Assembly: GCA_038213005.1 (NCBI GenBank)
Contig: JBBQTU010000108.1
Span: 1 to 13,634 of the forward strand
DNA from: JBBQTU01 sp038213005
Lineage (GTDB): Bacteria; Planctomycetota; Phycisphaerae; Tepidisphaerales; Tepidisphaeraceae
DNA: 13,634 nucleotides
Direction of reading: 5' to 3'
The position numbers were made by a program, and so were the translations under genes. The notes beneath the pieces are model-generated. The model was not told the DNA's origin. It did not search any database and saw only the letters and a list, made by a program, of their open reading frames with translations. Positions 11,699 to 13,634 of this stretch are shown in pieces (within the stretch, counting starts at the first letter, position 1; each line of letters begins with the position of its first letter).

Positions 11699-13366
11699 TC
11701 ACCGATTCTCGGCCGGCTGCGTGGCGGCGCCCTTGAGTGTCAGTTCGTACAGCTTGAAGCCGTTCATCTTCTCGGCCGGCTCGAGGGGGATGACGGCCGC
11801 GTCGTAGAGGTCACGCCAGTCTCCGGCCGCCTCTCCGTGGTTCTTGGGTTGTCCGATCGCCAACATCCGCGGCTCGCCCATTGCCGCCGTGGGGATGTCC
11901 AGCGGGAAATAGAAACTCATCCCGTCAGACACCTGGTCGGGCATGAACTTCAGCCCGCGGCTGGCTTGCTCGGCCATGGCGGCCGAGGCGAAGCATCGCG
12001 TCGTCCCTGTGTTCTGCAGGAGAGGGATGCAGGCGGAGACGTACAACATCGAGATCACGAAATAGGCGATTACCTGAAGGTTCAGCCACCGCTGCGGCTG
12101 GCCTTTGTGGAGCAGTGCCAGCCCGCCGGTGAGGGCGGCGGCGGCCGCCATCAGCGGTTGTTGTCGAAGAACGATCATGAGGGCCAGGCCAGCGGCCAAG
12201 CCGATTGCGATCTGCATCGCCACGACCGTTTTGAAAAGTCTGGCGTTTCGCACGGTGCGTCCCATCGCCATGAGTCGAAGCAATCCCGCGCCGCTCATGA
12301 GCGCCACCGCTGGCATGATCGGCAGCAGGTAGGCATCCTTCTTCATCTTGACGCACGAGAAGAAGGCGACCATCACGATACACCACGTCCAGGCAAACAA
12401 CAGACGACGCCGGTTTCGGATCCACGGAGCGGCCAGGGCACCGATCCACAGCGGGGTCCAAGGCATCGCCAGGTAGAAGATATTGGGGAGATAGAAATAG
12501 AAAGGCCTGGCATTTCTGACGTTGTCGGTCATCTCGCCGACGGATTCGTATCGCCATATCGAAATCGCCGCGGGGATATGGGAGACCACGAACAGCACCC
12601 ACGGCACGGCCACGAGTGCAAACAGGCAGGCGCCGGCAGCGTGCACCAGCCATCGGCCGGGCAGCTTGTCGCCGACGAAGACTCGCCATGCCACCAGTGG
12701 TACGGCGACGTGGACAAAGACCACCGGACCCTTGGCCAGGGTGCCCAGTGCCAGCGCGACGTAGAACAGCAGCATCAGGCTGTTGCTGCGCCGTCGGCAC
12801 GCCATCACCCACGACCAGAGGGACAGGAGGGTGAAGAACGCCAGGTAGGGGTCGGCCATGACCTTGCGGTATTCCTGGGCGACAAAGTAGCTGGTGAGAT
12901 AGACCAGCGTCGCCAGCCAGCCTCCGCGCCGGCCCAGGAGCATGACGGCCAGACTGTAGAACAGCAGGACGCTGATTGCCCCGAGCAGGGCCGGGGTGAA
13001 GCGGGCGGCAAATTCGTTGGTGCCGATCGTCTGAAACGCAATCGCCGAACACCAGTACGGCAGGGGCGGCTTCTGCAGACGGATATCGTCGCCGATCACG
13101 GGGATCATCCACGGATTGACGGCGAGCATTCGGCCATCCGCTCGGGGCACCAGACGCAAGGCGCCCTGTGGCGTCTTGCGGAGTTCCACTTCGGTCACCG
13201 AAAACGGGCGGGCCTGCCAGGGCCAGCCGCTCTGGGCCATCCTTCGCGCAACCTGCGCCACGCGGGCCTCGTGCGAGCCGGTGATGTCGCTTCGCCCCAG
13301 GAACAGGACCAGCAGCGCCAGAGCAGCCAGCGATATCAGGACAATGCGTGAACGTGAGGACGCCAT
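11699..13366 (-). CDS. GT39/ArnT-type membrane glycosyltransferase
   Basis: A 555-aa integral membrane protein of the PMT/ArnT-like superfamily, which moves a sugar from a polyprenyl-phosphate donor to a lipid or protein on the outer face of the cytoplasmic membrane. After a first membrane helix (8-24), the catalytic first loop contains SHEARVAQVARRM (31-43), where family members often have DE.RYA; the Glu is kept and the Asp is His. The family hallmark QKPPLPYW is at 98-105, and MADPYLAFFTL (170-180) carries the second-loop Asp. About ten more membrane helices follow, with KKDAYLLPIMPA (342-353) resembling the donor-site loop, and a soluble C-terminus. Start at 13366 is preferred (AAGGA 11 nt upstream); the ATG at 13378 is possible. 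Acceptor unknown. Confidence 0.85.
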   Translation of the reverse strand: MASSRSRIVLISLAALALLVLFLGRSDITGSHEARVAQVARRMAQSGWPWQARPFSVTEVELRKTPQGALRLVPRADGRMLAVNPWMIPVIGDDIRLQKPPLPYWCSAIAFQTIGTNEFAARFTPALLGAISVLLFYSLAVMLLGRRGGWLATLVYLTSYFVAQEYRKVMADPYLAFFTLLSLWSWVMACRRRSNSLMLLFYVALALGTLAKGPVVFVHVAVPLVAWRVFVGDKLPGRWLVHAAGACLFALVAVPWVLFVVSHIPAAISIWRYESVGEMTDNVRNARPFYFYLPNIFYLAMPWTPLWIGALAAPWIRNRRRLLFAWTWCIVMVAFFSCVKMKKDAYLLPIMPAVALMSGAGLLRLMAMGRTVRNARLFKTVVAMQIAIGLAAGLALMIVLRQQPLMAAAAALTGGLALLHKGQPQRWLNLQVIAYFVISMLYVSACIPLLQNTGTTRCFASAAMAEQASRGLKFMPDQVSDGMSFYFPLDIPTAAMGEPRMLAIGQPKNHGEAAGDWRDLYDAAVIPLEPAEKMNGFKLYELTLKGAATQPAENR

Positions 13367-13410
13367 GTCTCGAATCATCCTTAAGAGAGGCCATGGAAGC
13401 AAACGGGGAA

Positions 13411-13450
13411 GGTGGAGAGGGCGAGAGAGCGAGAGGGCGGGAGGGCGAGA
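13411..13450. repeat. Octamer tandem array GGGCGAGA upstream of the glycosyltransferase
   Basis: Five consecutive 8-mers: GGTGGAGA, GGGCGAGA, GAGCGAGA, GGGCGGGA, GGGCGAGA. The array is fully purine on one strand apart from the C or T of each unit. It lies 45-84 bp upstream of the chosen glycosyltransferase start, where a promoter or leader would be expected. Copy-number change here could alter expression. Confidence 0.75.
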
Positions 13451-13506
13451 GGGGTCGCCACCGCGATATGAACTGCGTCCTGTTTGATTTCCTACTTCCA
13501 CAACTT

Positions 13507-13632
13507 TCAGCAGTTCGGCACCATCGAGTTTGGGCCGCGGCTGGCATAGTCCCTGAGGCCCCTGCCCCGAGACTCTTCTTCGCCGCGCCCCATGCCCCGG
13601 CCGCCCATCCGGCCCCTTGCCAAAAACGCGAC
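13507..13632 (-). CDS. Possible C-terminal end of a leftward gene (partial)
   Basis: One leftward frame is open from the window edge to a TGA at 13507-13509, giving 41 residues that include GRMGGRGMGRGEEESRGRG and end RGPNSMVPNC. The Arg/Gly-rich, charged character and GC-rich third positions are compatible with the tail of a real protein. However, other frames are also open over this short stretch, including a rightward one from an ATG at 13468, so this is tentative. The 140-bp gap to the glycosyltransferase start contains the octamer array. Confidence 0.25.
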   Translation of the reverse strand, partial: VAFLARGRMGGRGMGRGEEESRGRGLRDYASRGPNSMVPNC

Positions 13633-13634
13633 CC

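Noticed and set aside
11621..13351. Rightward 576-codon open frame rich in His, Arg, Gln
   Set aside because: Antisense to the membrane glycosyltransferase; hydrophobic codons read backward give the charged, His/Gln-rich composition.
11925..13547. Leftward 540-codon frame overlapping the glycosyltransferase
   Set aside because: Same strand, different frame, Pro/Arg/Gly-rich with no membrane pattern; the neighbouring frame carries the KPP motif and hydrophobic helices.
13468..13634. Rightward frame from an ATG at 13468, open to the window edge
   Set aside because: Encodes an Ala/Pro-rich peptide without a clear ribosome binding site; the opposite-strand frame is at least as plausible, and the sequence ends too soon to decide.

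Overview
The window looks like a chromosomal segment of a GC-rich planctomycete-type bacterium, most likely near Phycisphaerae. This is inferred, not proven. The clues are an exported protein with a PEP-CTERM tail (VPEP, hydrophobic stretch, LRRSRK end), a fused membrane/spermidine-synthase-like protein, an unusual RNase HII-like protein, purine-rich 7- and 8-bp tandem repeats, and non-ATG starts. I found no rRNA, tRNA or CRISPR array.

Left part (1-3423). The left edge cuts the first 23 codons of a leftward IS1595-type transposase. Next comes about 680 bp without a gene, unusually rich in short tandem duplications and small inverted repeats. A rightward serA (D-3-phosphoglycerate dehydrogenase, 542 aa) follows, with a clear ribosome binding site. 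It converges on a leftward 319-aa divergent RNase HII-like gene.

Middle part (3424-9407). A leftward gene encodes two PAS domains and no output domain. A 314-bp spacer separates it from a short rightward ORF for a secreted peptide, possibly a gene remnant, with a palindrome upstream. Two leftward genes follow, separated by a strong terminator hairpin. The upstream one encodes an exported PHP-type phosphoesterase with a PEP-CTERM sorting tail. The downstream one encodes an 875-aa polytopic membrane protein carrying a spermidine-synthase-like domain, and its coding sequence contains a GGATGAA-type heptamer array.

Right part (9408-13634). A leftward cluster contains, in transcription order, a GT39/ArnT-type membrane glycosyltransferase, a PD-(D/E)XK nuclease-like protein 33 bp downstream, a uracil-DNA-glycosylase-like protein after a 168-bp spacer, and a possible 62-aa membrane peptide whose TTG start overlaps the preceding stop. 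An 11-bp inverted repeat brackets most of that spacer. An octamer array lies upstream of the glycosyltransferase, and the right edge may hold the 3' end of another leftward gene.

Most genes read as ordinary or lineage-specific chromosomal genes (serine synthesis, RNA-DNA processing, signalling, envelope). The best candidates for something undescribed are the nuclease / UDG-like / membrane-peptide cluster, the surface-sorted PHP enzyme, and the recurring micro-tandem repeats, one of which has become coding sequence.
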